From positions 1-16,092 of the forward strand of contig JAKFDK010000139.1 in NCBI GenBank assembly GCA_036676195.1: a stretch of DNA of 16,092 nucleotides, written 5' to 3'. This DNA is from JAKFDK01 sp036676195 (GTDB taxonomy: Bacteria; Bacillota; Sulfobacillia; Symbiobacteriales; ZC4RG38). The translations under genes were made by a program, and so were the position numbers. Positions 1 through 7,945 of the stretch are shown in pieces. The notes below the pieces were generated by a model. The model worked only from the letters and a program-made list of their open reading frames with translations, searched no databases and was not told where the DNA came from. Position 1 is the first letter of the stretch; the number at the start of each line of letters is the position of its first letter.

Positions 1-43
1 ACGCCACCCGACCCACCGGTGGTCACATCCGACCAGAACGAAA

Positions 44-81
44 CCGGATCACGCTGATCATTGTCCTGGAAAGCGGAATAG
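44..81 (+). repeat. Degenerate CRISPR-repeat-like sequence
   Basis: GCTGATC (53-59), then three differing bases, then GTCCTGGAA (63-71), a 3-nt insertion and GGAAT (75-79) follow the order of the core of the repeat used in the array at 14336-16006, on the same strand. The upstream CCGG (44-47) roughly matches the repeat's CTGG start, and the terminal TTGAAAC is not conserved. It could be a worn trailer-end repeat of another array to the left of the window. Chance resemblance cannot be excluded without a statistical search. Confidence 0.4.
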
Positions 82-283
82 TCTCCCATGAGTGGTCATG
101 GGCAGCGAAAGGTCTCCGACTGTGCCCTCAAGATGGGATTTCGGCCACTCGACTCGGTTTTCCACTCTCGAGAGCCCCTGAATAGCCAAGAAAACCCGCT
201 GCTCGCCAGTCGTTTCATGACAACAGGGTCTACTGGTGGCAGGTGTTTTCACGCCACACCGCCTCCTTGGCTGGTTACGCGTA

Positions 284-314
284 GTGGGTTGACCGGAACT
301 GAGGTGAGTTGACC
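284..314 (+). repeat. Pair of 11-bp direct repeats, 20 bp apart
   Basis: GTGGGTTGACC (284-294) and GTGAGTTGACC (304-314) differ at one base and are in phase on the helix (20-bp period). Such a layout suits a protein binding site or the edge of a mobile element, but nothing nearby identifies either. Purely an observation. Confidence 0.25.
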
Positions 315-325
315 ACCTGTGCATA

Positions 326-348
326 CCTCGTCCATGAGGAGGACGAGG
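326..348. other. Perfect 8-bp hairpin
   Basis: CCTCGTCC (326-333) pairs exactly with GGACGAGG (341-348) across a 7-nt loop. No T-run follows, so it is not a classical terminator on the + strand. Role unknown. Confidence 0.3.
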
Positions 349-664
349 ACTATGGCGCGTAGGGGACCTGTTCTGGGTCTGCCAGGAAGCCAAGGCCGAC
401 GTGCGGTGGCACAGCGGTGCCCGAAGCGTGACGGTGACCCTGGCGGTGGCTGGAAAAGCCACGCTGCCGGAAACGCGCGACGGACGAGGGCTCTGATCCG
501 GCGCACCGGCCGTGCATGCAGGCAAGTACTGGCCCCGCGCGCTGGGACAGATCACCGTGGAGTCGCGGAAAAGACCGGGTCCCCCATCGAGATCCCGAAG
601 ATCTGTCCGCGCTCGCCTAAACCGTCAAAACATTGCAGGAAACGTACAGTAGGTGGCCAAGTAC

Positions 665-670
665 TATAAT
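665..670 (+). promoter_or_regulatory. Candidate -10 box upstream of the SAVED-like gene
   Basis: TATAAT at 665-670 is a perfect -10 consensus in otherwise GC-rich DNA. No good -35 hexamer sits at 16-18 bp; TTGCAG at 634-639 is too far upstream. If used, it would serve the SAVED-like gene and possibly the co-directional cas operon. It also argues against the far-upstream TTG start of the next gene, which would lie before the promoter. Confidence 0.35.
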
Positions 671-797
671 TGAAGCGCTTTGCACGTACATCAATCAATT
701 AGCTGTATACATCGCCGTATCTCTGGTGCCGGCCAAACTGGGCGCCATCAGGTCCGACTCTGTACCGGCCCCAAACTCTGAGAAAGCGGGTGTTGCT

Positions 798-1319
798 GTG
801 CTTACGGGAGTACAGGTATGGGATTGGATAAGCCGCATGTCAGACATCCTCGGAGTTGCTGTCCTGATCCTCTCGGCACTCACATGGTTGAAGGTGCGGC
901 AGATGGAGAACCGCCGCATTGCGACGCTCCGCGACATACAGGCAACACCGGGCACCCGTCCCGGGGTCCTGAGCATCGCAGTGGGGCCTGAACCGATCGA
1001 TGCCCAAGTGAAGGGTTATGTGTCGCAACAGCCGTGGGGGAGCAAATCATCCGGCAGAGTTGCCGATGAGCATGTTCACTATAAAGGCCAGCTTAGCCCG
1101 GACAGCATGGAAGCTATCCTCGATGAGTTCAGGAGAAAGCGGATTACGCTGCTTGAGCAGGGATGCGACTGCATTCACCTTTTCGTGAAGGCGCCCCTCC
1201 CACTTGCGCTGGTCGTGGGAGCCGAGTTGGGCAACGGGTGCCTCACTCAACTGTACCACCTGAACAGCCAGAAAGGCTATGAGCCCTGGGGGCCGCTGTA
1301 TCGGCGCCTGCCCACTTAA
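798..1319 (+). CDS. Membrane-anchored SAVED-like protein, putative cyclic-oligonucleotide effector
   Basis: From GTG 798 the protein is 173 aa. A single hydrophobic helix lies at about residues 16-31 (ILGVAVLILSALTWL), followed by a charged stretch and then a cytosolic domain. That domain's C-terminal part (HLFVKAPLPLALVVGAELG, then QLYHLNSQKGYEP) reads like the end of SAVED domains, the CARF-related cyclic-nucleotide sensors of CBASS and some type III CRISPR effectors. I infer a sensor that binds Cas10-made cyclic oligoadenylate and acts at the membrane, in the spirit of Cam1, Csx23 or TM-SAVED proteins; no catalytic domain is visible. The start is uncertain: the open frame begins at TTG 633, which would add a second weakly hydrophobic segment (about 681-740) but precedes the TATAAT box; ATG 837 is another choice. 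The gene lies about 115 bp upstream of the CARF-HEPN gene. SAVED assignment is by eye. Confidence 0.55.
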   Translation: MLTGVQVWDWISRMSDILGVAVLILSALTWLKVRQMENRRIATLRDIQATPGTRPGVLSIAVGPEPIDAQVKGYVSQQPWGSKSSGRVADEHVHYKGQLSPDSMEAILDEFRRKRITLLEQGCDCIHLFVKAPLPLALVVGAELGNGCLTQLYHLNSQKGYEPWGPLYRRLPT

Positions 1320-1433
1320 AGAGGCAGCGAGACGCACGTGGAACGGATACTGACCCCGCGGCCGTACAGGCAGGCGCCGGCCAGTCCGTGGTGAGACTCG
1401 CCGCCGCAGCGTTATGTGTATTACGAGGAGGAG

Positions 1434-2748
1434 GTGGGCCGCCTGTCCATCCTGATCGCGACGGTTGGTGGCAGGTCAGGCCTGGTTGTGGAGTCCATTC
1501 GTCAATACAAGCCCAGCCGGATTATTTTCGTCTGCTCCGCCGAGACCAGACCTCAGGTGGACGGGCCGGGCAAACCATGTGACGGCAGCCGCCCTGATGA
1601 CCCGGGACGGGAGGCGATTGTGGTGCAGGCGGGCGTCCCGCCGGAGTGCTATGAGGCGGTCAAGCTGAAAGACCATGAAGATCCAATTGAGGCGTACTCG
1701 GTGGTCAGGAAGGTGCTGCAGCAGATTCGGAAGGAGAATCCGGAAGCCGTGGTCATCGTCAACTACACTGGCGCGACAAAGGCCATGTCGGCAGGTGCGA
1801 TGATGGCGGCCTTTGACGACGGCAGGTGCATCCTGTGCGCTGTGTTGGGACACCGGCCCTCACTGCATCAGGTGGATGAAGGCACAGAGTACTGCAGGTC
1901 CTACGAAGTCCGAGACCTGCATGTCCGCCGGCGGCTGCAGATGGCACTGGCGTGTTTCGAGCGCTTCGATTATCCCGCAGCCGACCACTTGCTGGATGAG
2001 TTCACGGGACCGCCTGTGGAGATACCTCTCTCCAACCGGCTCCAACTGCTCCGTGCGCTGGCCCGCGGTCTTGGCCACTGGGACGTTCTGAACTATGAGC
2101 CGGCTCGAAAGAACCTGGCTGTGTGCAGCAACGTAATACCCAGAGAGTGCGTGAGGTTGCTGGACCGCTCTGCCAAAAGCGTCGCCATTTTGCAGGCACC
2201 GGGCGCTGGCGCTGCCCAGGCGCAAGCCTCACCTCGGACGCTTGATTTCGACCCGGTCTACGACTTTCTCCATAACGCCCGTCGGCGCGGCGTGCAGGGG
2301 CGTTACGATGATGCGTTGGCGCGATTGTATCGGGCCCTGGAGCTCTATGCCCAGATTGCCCTGCAGCGTCGGCCGGTCCCGATCTATACCGGCCAGGTTG
2401 ACGTTACGCTTCTGTCGGCCGCCCTTCAGGCCAAGTACGGCAATGGGGAGCCCTCAGAACGGAAAAGTCGCGTTGGCGCTGGTTCAGGCCTATGAGCTGC
2501 TGGCGGACCTGCACCACCCCGCAGGCGCAGTGTATGCACAGCATGCCGACCGCCTCAAAAACGTGCTGGCCATGCGGAACCACTCACTGATGGCGCACGG
2601 ATTCACACCGGTCAGCCAGGCGGACTTTGAGAAGGCGGCAGAACGGATCGAAGCCTTCGTCATCGCCTGCGACCGGGCACAGGAGAACCGCTTCGGATTC
2701 GAGACGACACGCCAGTTTCCCCAGCGGTTTGACCTGGAGCCCGTCTAA
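1434..2748 (+). pseudogene. Frameshifted CARF-HEPN protein (Cas02710-like RNase)
   Basis: The N-terminal CARF domain starts with ILIATVGG and contains NYTGATKAM, the variant of the D-x-TGGTK-M motif typical of the Cas02710 (TIGR02710) family. The helical C-terminal part (DFLHNARRRGVQGRYDDAL, then YELLADL) ends with RNHSLMAH, an R-x6-H HEPN RNase motif. The first part stays open to a TGA at 2493-2495, but the HEPN motif is in the +1 frame, which ends at TAA 2746-2748. Removing one G from GGGG at 2445-2448 joins the frames as NGSPQNGKVALAL and gives about 437 aa, the usual family size. As written, the product lacks its active site. This could be mutation, sequencing error or, less likely, recoding. 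Starts are GTG 1434 or upstream GTG 1416; a strong GAGGAGGAGG (1424-1433) lies so close to 1434 that CTG 1443 is also possible. An intact protein would be a cOA-activated RNase. Confidence 0.8.
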
Positions 2749-2776
2749 GCGAAGCGAAGTAACGGAGGTGCACCTG

Positions 2777-4849
2777 GTGCGATGCGCTGAGTGGAAGCCG
2801 ATCATCACCGCCACAGATCAGGCCTGGCAGATATCACCTGCAGCCCCCGGTGACCTGGTCTGGGTCGATCCGCTGACACGAACCCGGTTCCGGATGGAGC
2901 GCCAGGCGGCGGTGCACATAGCACAGGCGGCGCTGGCCGAACTGCGGGACCAACCTGCAGACCAGATCTACGCACGCCTCATCTCAGAGGCGCTCGCAGC
3001 CGCTGCCTTGCCGGCTGACCCGCATGAGTACAGCGGCCCCGGACAAGCACCCCCCCGTTCCGCCCGGCTGGTCGACCGGGCCATGCTGCGCACCGCCATC
3101 TTCGGCGCCCTGTTCGGCGGGTCACGGCACCCGGATTGGCCGCAACTGCGGAAAGCCAGCTTGCTCTTCGGGCTGGCCGAATACCCCGACCTCCCGACTG
3201 AGCCACCGGCTGGCCTGGAGGACCCCGTCCTGTTTCAGTGGCTGCTTGCAGCCGACAACGTGGCGTTGGGACGGCCGGCTCCTGAGTTGGGCGACGCCAG
3301 GGTCGATCTGGTAAAGGGCGGAACGGTCAAGATCAAGCAGTATTTCCTGGAGACTAACCACCTCAAATCCATCCGCGGCGCCAGCTGGCTGCTTGATGAC
3401 ATTAACCTGAACCGCATTCCCGGCCTGTTCAGCGATGCTCCTTTTTCTCCGGAGATGGTTGTCTACGCCGGGGGCGGGCATGTCCTTGCCGTAGTTCCTG
3501 CCGGTGAAGGCGCCGGCGTTGCCAGGCACATTGAACGCTTGTATGAGCGGGTGACGGTGACAGCGCAGTGCACGGCAGCGGCCATCATCCTGAAGGCGCG
3601 GGATCTGGCTGACGCAGCCAGGACATGCCTGGATGACCTGGAAACGGCGCTCAGCGAACGCCAGATGAGCCGATTGCCGGTTCCCCCGGATGGATACGGT
3701 GATCCGGACATCAACTACAGGGCTGGCCGCTACCTCACCCTGATGTACACACATGAGTCTCAGGCAGAGCGCTGCGACCTCTGCGGCATCCGGAAGCCCC
3801 AGACGGTCACGCCGCTGGCGGGAGAAGAGCTCCATCTATGCTGCTCATGCCTGTACAAGTTCACGGCCGGGACCGACGCCAGGGCGCGCCTGTTTCACGA
3901 ATACTGCCACACTGCCGGAATACAAGGGATTGCGCCGCCACAGACCATCGACCTCCTGGCCGATGAGTCCCGCTACGCCGTCTACTATGGCGACGGCAAC
4001 AACATGGGCAAGGTCGTCACCGAACTGCGGAGCCTGGCGGAATTCCGGCTGTTCAGCCAGCGGACCGAAAACACGGTGGTAAAGGCGGTCTTTGACGCCC
4101 TCCAGGAACACGGGGTCGAGAAGGTGGAGTTTGTCGCCCTGGGCGGCGACGACCTGTTCTTCCTGGGTCCGGCCGGGGGCTGCCTGGAGATCGCCACCAG
4201 TCTGGGCCGCCGGTTTGAGCGCGCCTTCGCCAATCTGACCGCTGAAGAGGGCGAGCCACAGTACACCATCACCATGTCAATCGGAGTCGCCATTGCGCCT
4301 GTGCATATGCCGGTGAGACAGGCATTCGACGTAGCGCTGCACGACCTGTTGAAGCTGGCCAAGCAGGCAGCCAGGAAGCTTACGGGCACCAGGATCGGCG
4401 GCACGGTCGAAGTGGTGGCACTGGAGTCCGGTCAGGTCTTGGACGGCGGTGTCACAAGCCGCCGAATGCAGTTGGCCGGTCGGCTTCAGAACGCTGCTGC
4501 TACCTTACGTCCGTTCACATGGTCCGAGGCCGATGCATTCCGGTCCTTCGTCCATGATTTGAAGACGCATCGATTTTGGGAGCGATCAGCCTTGCACAAC
4601 CTCCGTCATGCCGTCACGACGCTGGGGTTGGAGGAGGCCCAACTCTACTACCTCTATCAACTGGCCAGGCGAATGAAGAAAAACAAGGATAGCGGCCAGG
4701 CGTTCAAGCAGTCCTGGCAGCGCCTCCGGGCGGCCTACGCTGTTCAGGGGGACGGGCCTTTCCTCCAGGTGCAAGGCATACACAAGAGCCCATGGGTGGA
4801 TGTAGTTGAACTGTTCGAGTATGTCAAGGAGGGCGGAACCCATGACTGA
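2777..4849 (+). CDS. cas10: Cas10, large subunit with cyclase motif and no visible HD nuclease
   Basis: GTG 2777 is preceded by GGAGG (2764-2768) at 8 nt, giving 690 aa; the frame is open further upstream, but those codons overlap the CARF-HEPN gene. A zinc-finger-like cluster (C333, C336, C355, C356, C358) precedes the palm domain, which carries YYGDGNNMG (D406) and LGGDDLFF (GGDD at 456-459), so the cyclic-oligoadenylate synthase site is intact. Around residues 190-220, KIKQYFLETNHLKSIRGAS is a feature seen in several Cas10 groups. The first 190 residues contain no His-Asp pair of an HD DNase; LLAADNVALG may be the worn end of such a domain. A helical C-terminal domain follows the palm. I infer a complex that signals through cOA but does not itself cut ssDNA. 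The stop overlaps the next gene by 8 nt. Confidence 0.93.
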   Translation: MRCAEWKPIITATDQAWQISPAAPGDLVWVDPLTRTRFRMERQAAVHIAQAALAELRDQPADQIYARLISEALAAAALPADPHEYSGPGQAPPRSARLVDRAMLRTAIFGALFGGSRHPDWPQLRKASLLFGLAEYPDLPTEPPAGLEDPVLFQWLLAADNVALGRPAPELGDARVDLVKGGTVKIKQYFLETNHLKSIRGASWLLDDINLNRIPGLFSDAPFSPEMVVYAGGGHVLAVVPAGEGAGVARHIERLYERVTVTAQCTAAAIILKARDLADAARTCLDDLETALSERQMSRLPVPPDGYGDPDINYRAGRYLTLMYTHESQAERCDLCGIRKPQTVTPLAGEELHLCCSCLYKFTAGTDARARLFHEYCHTAGIQGIAPPQTIDLLADESRYAVYYGDGNNMGKVVTELRSLAEFRLFSQRTENTVVKAVFDALQEHGVEKVEFVALGGDDLFFLGPAGGCLEIATSLGRRFERAFANLTAEEGEPQYTITMSIGVAIAPVHMPVRQAFDVALHDLLKLAKQAARKLTGTRIGGTVEVVALESGQVLDGGVTSRRMQLAGRLQNAAATLRPFTWSEADAFRSFVHDLKTHRFWERSALHNLRHAVTTLGLEEAQLYYLYQLARRMKKNKDSGQAFKQSWQRLRAAYAVQGDGPFLQVQGIHKSPWVDVVELFEYVKEGGTHD

Positions 4850-5492
4850 CAAGGCCATGCTCCGCCTTGACCTGCAGTGGCAGGCAGCTTCTCCCCTGCA
4901 TGTCGGCTCAGGCGCAGATGGCGGACTGCTGCACAAGTATCTGCTGCGCGACAGCACAGGGCTGCCCGCCATTCCGGGGTCTACCGTCAAGGGGCGCCTG
5001 CGGGCGCATACCTTGATGGCTTACCGGTCGCTGGGCGGAACCAGGCACAGAGATGGACTGCCGTGTACCTGCGCTGTTTGCCTCATGTTCGGCAGCCCGG
5101 GGGCTTCACCAGGCAGTCTGTTTATTGGTCCGCTGACCCCGGTGGATACCAACGCCGGCCGGTCACAGGGGCGGAACGGCGAAATGGTCAAGACCGGAAT
5201 CGCCATCGACGCTCACCGGCGCACCGTGCTGGACCAGGCTTTGGTGGCGGCGGAATGCTCAACCCACCCGACGTTTGCGGGTCAGATCACCGGTGCTGTC
5301 TACGCCGAGGAGCAACGGTCTGCGCACGCTTCCATCGGGCTGCTGGGCCTGGGCATTCGGCTAGTGACATCCCTCGGGTGGGCAAAGAGTCGCGGCCTGG
5401 GCCACGGCCGGTTCGTGCCGGCGCTCACGGTTAATGGTCAGTCAATCGCCGACGATATCTGGCGGGGGTGGGCAGAAGCTTGGCAACGATGA
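4842..5492 (+). CDS. Csm3-like Cas7 (RAMP), catalytic Asp apparently absent
   Basis: ATG 4842 overlaps the cas10 stop; GGAGGGCGG (4829-4837) is the ribosome site. The 216-aa product has the Cas7 signature: SPLHVGSG, then AIPGSTVKGRLR, a CTCAVCLMFGSP knuckle and the C-terminal glycine loop WAKSRGLGHGRF. Cas7 subunits of type III line the crRNA and usually cut the target RNA through an Asp about 13 residues before the IPGSS loop (as in Csm3). Here that position reads GGLLHKYLLRD, with His or Leu in place of Asp, so cleavage by this subunit is doubtful. It ends with ATGA, shared with csx10. Its position directly after cas10 suggests a structural subunit of the same complex. Subfamily uncertain. 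Confidence 0.85.
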   Translation: MTDKAMLRLDLQWQAASPLHVGSGADGGLLHKYLLRDSTGLPAIPGSTVKGRLRAHTLMAYRSLGGTRHRDGLPCTCAVCLMFGSPGASPGSLFIGPLTPVDTNAGRSQGRNGEMVKTGIAIDAHRRTVLDQALVAAECSTHPTFAGQITGAVYAEEQRSAHASIGLLGLGIRLVTSLGWAKSRGLGHGRFVPALTVNGQSIADDIWRGWAEAWQR

Positions 5493-6700
5493 AAGCGTGG
5501 AAACTGGAACTCCAGGCCCTGTCGCCGGTGCTGATCGGGGACCGGCAGACCGACACGCAGTTCAACGAATCAATGGATCAGATTCCGGGCAACCGCCTCC
5601 GGGCGGCGCTGGCCAGAACGATTCTGGATCAGTGCCCGTATTTCGATCCGGTCCGGCAGCCACAGGACCGGCGGTATTACGTTGAATACCAGGGCGGAGA
5701 GTCTTGCCGGGGCTGTCACTGGGCGGCCTGGTGCGAAGGGTTTGCTGATATGCGGATTGGCTTCGCCACTCCCCAGGGTGCGCACCCGTTTCCCCTGACA
5801 GCCATGGGCTGCAAGTTTGAGCGTGACAAGCATCCGCTCGTTGACACCCTGATCATGCGCAGTGCCTGGCAAAAGCGCCTGCGCGATGGAGTCACAGCAC
5901 AGTGGCAGCGGCCGCTGTTCAGGTGCCAGGCGTGCGGTGAGCGCCTGGAGAACCTGTCCGGCTGGTATGATCCGCGCTGTCTGCAGGCAGTGCAGCGGCC
6001 GCCAAAGCACAGCTGGACAAGGCTGCAGATCGACCCGGTGCGGGGCACGGCTGCTCAGGGTCAGTTATACACCATTCTGCCGATGGCCGCCGGAACAACC
6101 TTCGCCGGCCCGATCACGGCCCCTGCACCCCCGGACGGCCAGTTGGAGCTTCGGGTGGGTGCCCGTACCTCCAGCGGGCTCGGTCACTGCGCGGCGACGC
6201 TGACTTCCAGCCATTCATTGCCTGAGGCTAACCTCACTGAGCGGGTGCTGCGGTTCAACCGCATTCTCAGGCGCCAGTTCGCCGCCGTCGGCTTGCCTGA
6301 CAGCCCGGGGACGTACATCAGCCTCACCCTGGTCACGCCCGCGGCCATGGAACCGGGTGCTCCTGCAGTCCCTTCCGCTTTGACCACACCCGAGTCGCTG
6401 GCGGCGCTGCGGGCGGCTCTGGCTCTGGATCGAGCCCTGCCTGGCTGGGAGATCGCCCACGCCTTTACCGGCTACCAGTTGCGCGGCGGCTGGCGGCTCC
6501 TGGACGGTAATTGGGCGGCGCCCCGGAATCTGCTGATCGGCGGCTCCGTCCTGGTGCTCCTCCACCCCAGCAGCGATGTTGGCGGCCTGACCCACGCGTT
6601 GGCCACGGCAAGCCATTCGGGCATCGGGCAGCAAACCGAAGATGGATTGGGCCGGGTGGAGATCTGTGCGCAGTACCACATGGAAAGGTCGGTGTGCTGA
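5489..6700 (+). CDS. csx10: Csx10-like Cas5 subunit (type III-D)
   Basis: ATG 5489 forms an ATGA overlap with the previous stop; GTG 5468 and TTG 5480 are alternatives. The 403-aa RAMP begins with WKLELQALSPVLIGDRQTD, has an IPGNRLRAALA loop, two cysteine clusters (C73, C76, C82 and C146, C149, C164), then TRLQIDPVRGTAAQGQLYT and VGARTSSGLGHC. The order 'id..rgta..gqLyt' followed by the glycine loop is what I recognise from Csx10, the Cas5-like protein of subtype III-D that holds the crRNA 5' tag next to Cas10. A second RAMP half follows (about residues 230-400, ending IGQQTEDGLGRV). Cmr3, the III-B counterpart, is less likely given the family motifs. Confidence 0.78.
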   Translation: MKAWKLELQALSPVLIGDRQTDTQFNESMDQIPGNRLRAALARTILDQCPYFDPVRQPQDRRYYVEYQGGESCRGCHWAAWCEGFADMRIGFATPQGAHPFPLTAMGCKFERDKHPLVDTLIMRSAWQKRLRDGVTAQWQRPLFRCQACGERLENLSGWYDPRCLQAVQRPPKHSWTRLQIDPVRGTAAQGQLYTILPMAAGTTFAGPITAPAPPDGQLELRVGARTSSGLGHCAATLTSSHSLPEANLTERVLRFNRILRRQFAAVGLPDSPGTYISLTLVTPAAMEPGAPAVPSALTTPESLAALRAALALDRALPGWEIAHAFTGYQLRGGWRLLDGNWAAPRNLLIGGSVLVLLHPSSDVGGLTHALATASHSGIGQQTEDGLGRVEICAQYHMERSVC

Positions 6701-6701
6701 C

Positions 6702-7073
6702 ATGCCAGCCGAAGCGTCCGCTGCTGAGCGCGAACACCTGGTGCAACTCGCCAGGGAGACCGCCGCTGCCCTGACGCGTGCCATGGGCGACGATGGAATC
6801 GGCCTCACCCAGTTCCGATCGCTGCTCGACGCCTGCCGGGAGGCTCTGGCCGTAGCCGAGATCTTCGCCCTCATCGAGTATCAGGTGGGACGGGCAAAGG
6901 GTAAGGGATGGGGAGCCCCACTGGACGGTGGTAAGAAGGCCGGGACCGTGGTCCTCGAACGTGCCAAAACCCTGACGGATCGCAGGCCAGGAGCCAGTGA
7001 ACGTGAAAAGCTGGATCAACTCGCGCTCTTCTTCGGGTATCTCTACCGCGCCGCCGTAGCGCAGAAGGGGTGA
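6702..7073 (+). CDS. Csm2-like small subunit (Cas11)
   Basis: ATG 6702 lies one nucleotide after the csx10 stop. The 123-aa product is predicted all-helical and charged, and ends with KLDQLALFFGYLYRAAVAQKG, similar in kind to the C-terminal helix of Csm2/Cas11 proteins. Small subunits form the inner filament of type III complexes, bridging Cas10 and the Cas7 backbone and contacting the target RNA. Gene size and position between csx10 and csm3 fit a III-D small subunit. Assignment rests on size, helicity and context rather than a diagnostic motif. The stop overlaps the next GTG (GTGA). Confidence 0.65.
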   Translation: MPAEASAAEREHLVQLARETAAALTRAMGDDGIGLTQFRSLLDACREALAVAEIFALIEYQVGRAKGKGWGAPLDGGKKAGTVVLERAKTLTDRRPGASEREKLDQLALFFGYLYRAAVAQKG

Positions 7074-7945
7074 GCGACAAGGTGATGCAGGGGTTATACG
7101 ACACCTTCCGGCGGCGTTTCCGTGTGAAAGGCATTCTGACAATCGAGACCGGTCTGCATATCGGCGGTACCTCGGACAGTCTGGATCCGACCTCGGTGGA
7201 CAATGCCGTCATCCGGCTGCCCGACGGGCAGCCCTATATCCCGGGCTCCTCCATGAAAGGGATTCTGCGGTCGTTCCTGGCGCGGCTGCACGAAAGTGGC
7301 GGTCCGTGGCTTGCCTCGAAAGGCGTCGCTGCTTCAGACTGTTTGCATCAGCCGGCGGGGGTGGAGCGCGCCAAGACGTTAAAAGAACAGTTCAAGGACA
7401 ACCCGGAAGGGCTGGCGCAGGCCATCTGGGACGAGTTGTGTCCGGTATGCCGGCTGTTCGGCAGCCAGCAGTTTGCCGGCCGGCTCCTGATCGCCGACCT
7501 GCTGCCCGAACCTCGCTCCGCCATTCGGGTGGAAAGGCGCCACGGGGTTGCGATTGACGTCGATACCCGTACCGCCCGCGACACGGCCAAGTACGACCTG
7601 GAACTGGTGGCTCCCGGGGCCCGCTTTCAGTTTGAACTGACACTGGAAAACCCGTCAGATGAGCAGGTGAAGGACACCAGGCTCCTGGTCCGGGCGCTGG
7701 AAGCCGGCGAGATCCTGATGGGAGCGAAGACCGGCAGCGGTCTGGGCCGCGTCAAGCTGGTCGAGGTGACCGAAACAGATTACGGTCCGCAACAGTTGAT
7801 TGATGCTGTCTGGCAACCGGCCGCCGCAGGCAGCGTGGCGCGGGGCGCTCTTGAAAAGGCCATTGGCGATCTGGGCGAACAGGTGACGTGGCAGGAAGCC
7901 TACACGGCATTGCGAAAGGCGTTTGGAGGTGGGCCTGGTGTTTAA
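7070..7945 (+). CDS. csm3: Csm3 (Cas7 backbone, RNA-cleaving)
   Basis: GTG 7070 overlaps the preceding TGA; GTG 7082 and ATG 7085 are in-frame alternatives. The 291-aa protein shows a classical Csm3 N-terminus: FRVKGILTIETGLHIGG, then SVDNAVIRL with the expected catalytic Asp (D44), then YIPGSSMKGILRS at about residues 56-68. CPVCRLFGSQQFAGRL and TGSGLGRVKL (glycine loop) complete the fold. Csm3 subunits bind the crRNA in repeated fashion and cut target RNA every 6 nt. Of the four Csm3-type genes here this is the most canonical, so it is the best candidate for the repeating backbone and slicer. Confidence 0.9.
   Translation: MSDKVMQGLYDTFRRRFRVKGILTIETGLHIGGTSDSLDPTSVDNAVIRLPDGQPYIPGSSMKGILRSFLARLHESGGPWLASKGVAASDCLHQPAGVERAKTLKEQFKDNPEGLAQAIWDELCPVCRLFGSQQFAGRLLIADLLPEPRSAIRVERRHGVAIDVDTRTARDTAKYDLELVAPGARFQFELTLENPSDEQVKDTRLLVRALEAGEILMGAKTGSGLGRVKLVEVTETDYGPQQLIDAVWQPAAAGSVARGALEKAIGDLGEQVTWQEAYTALRKAFGGGPGV

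Larger units (their letters stand above)
1..632. other. Left flank with no supportable gene
   Basis: I see no convincing gene here. Open frames exist on both strands, but their translations are Arg/Pro/Ser-rich, lack recognisable motifs and have no good ribosome site. One + frame from about 363 to 480 reads somewhat like protein but is closed by stops, so it could be decayed coding sequence. The stretch holds a degenerate CRISPR-repeat-like sequence (44-81), a CTCTCGAGAG palindrome at 165-174 inside a weak fold-back (GGTTTTC 156-162 with GAAAACC 190-196), a pair of direct repeats (284-314) and an 8-bp hairpin (326-348). Confidence 0.5.

Noticed and set aside
363..590. Possible remnant of a TnpB-like transposase, from the reading VCQEAKADVRWHSGARSV
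   Set aside because: The zinc-finger Cys pairs are absent, the frame is closed by a stop and the likeness is only a few residues.
319..669. A + strand frame of 116 codons at 319-669 and a - strand frame of 165 codons at 58-555
   Set aside because: Both are Arg/Pro/Ser-rich with no motif, no ribosome site and no link to neighbours; typical chance frames in GC-rich DNA.
633..797. Upstream TTG start for the SAVED-like gene, adding 55 residues
   Set aside because: It would lie before the TATAAT box, has no ribosome site and the added sequence is not clearly a membrane segment; kept only as an alternative.
2443..2470. Programmed +1 frameshifting in the CARF-HEPN gene
   Set aside because: No in-frame stop or known slippery arrangement is present at the join; a G-run indel or sequencing error explains it better.
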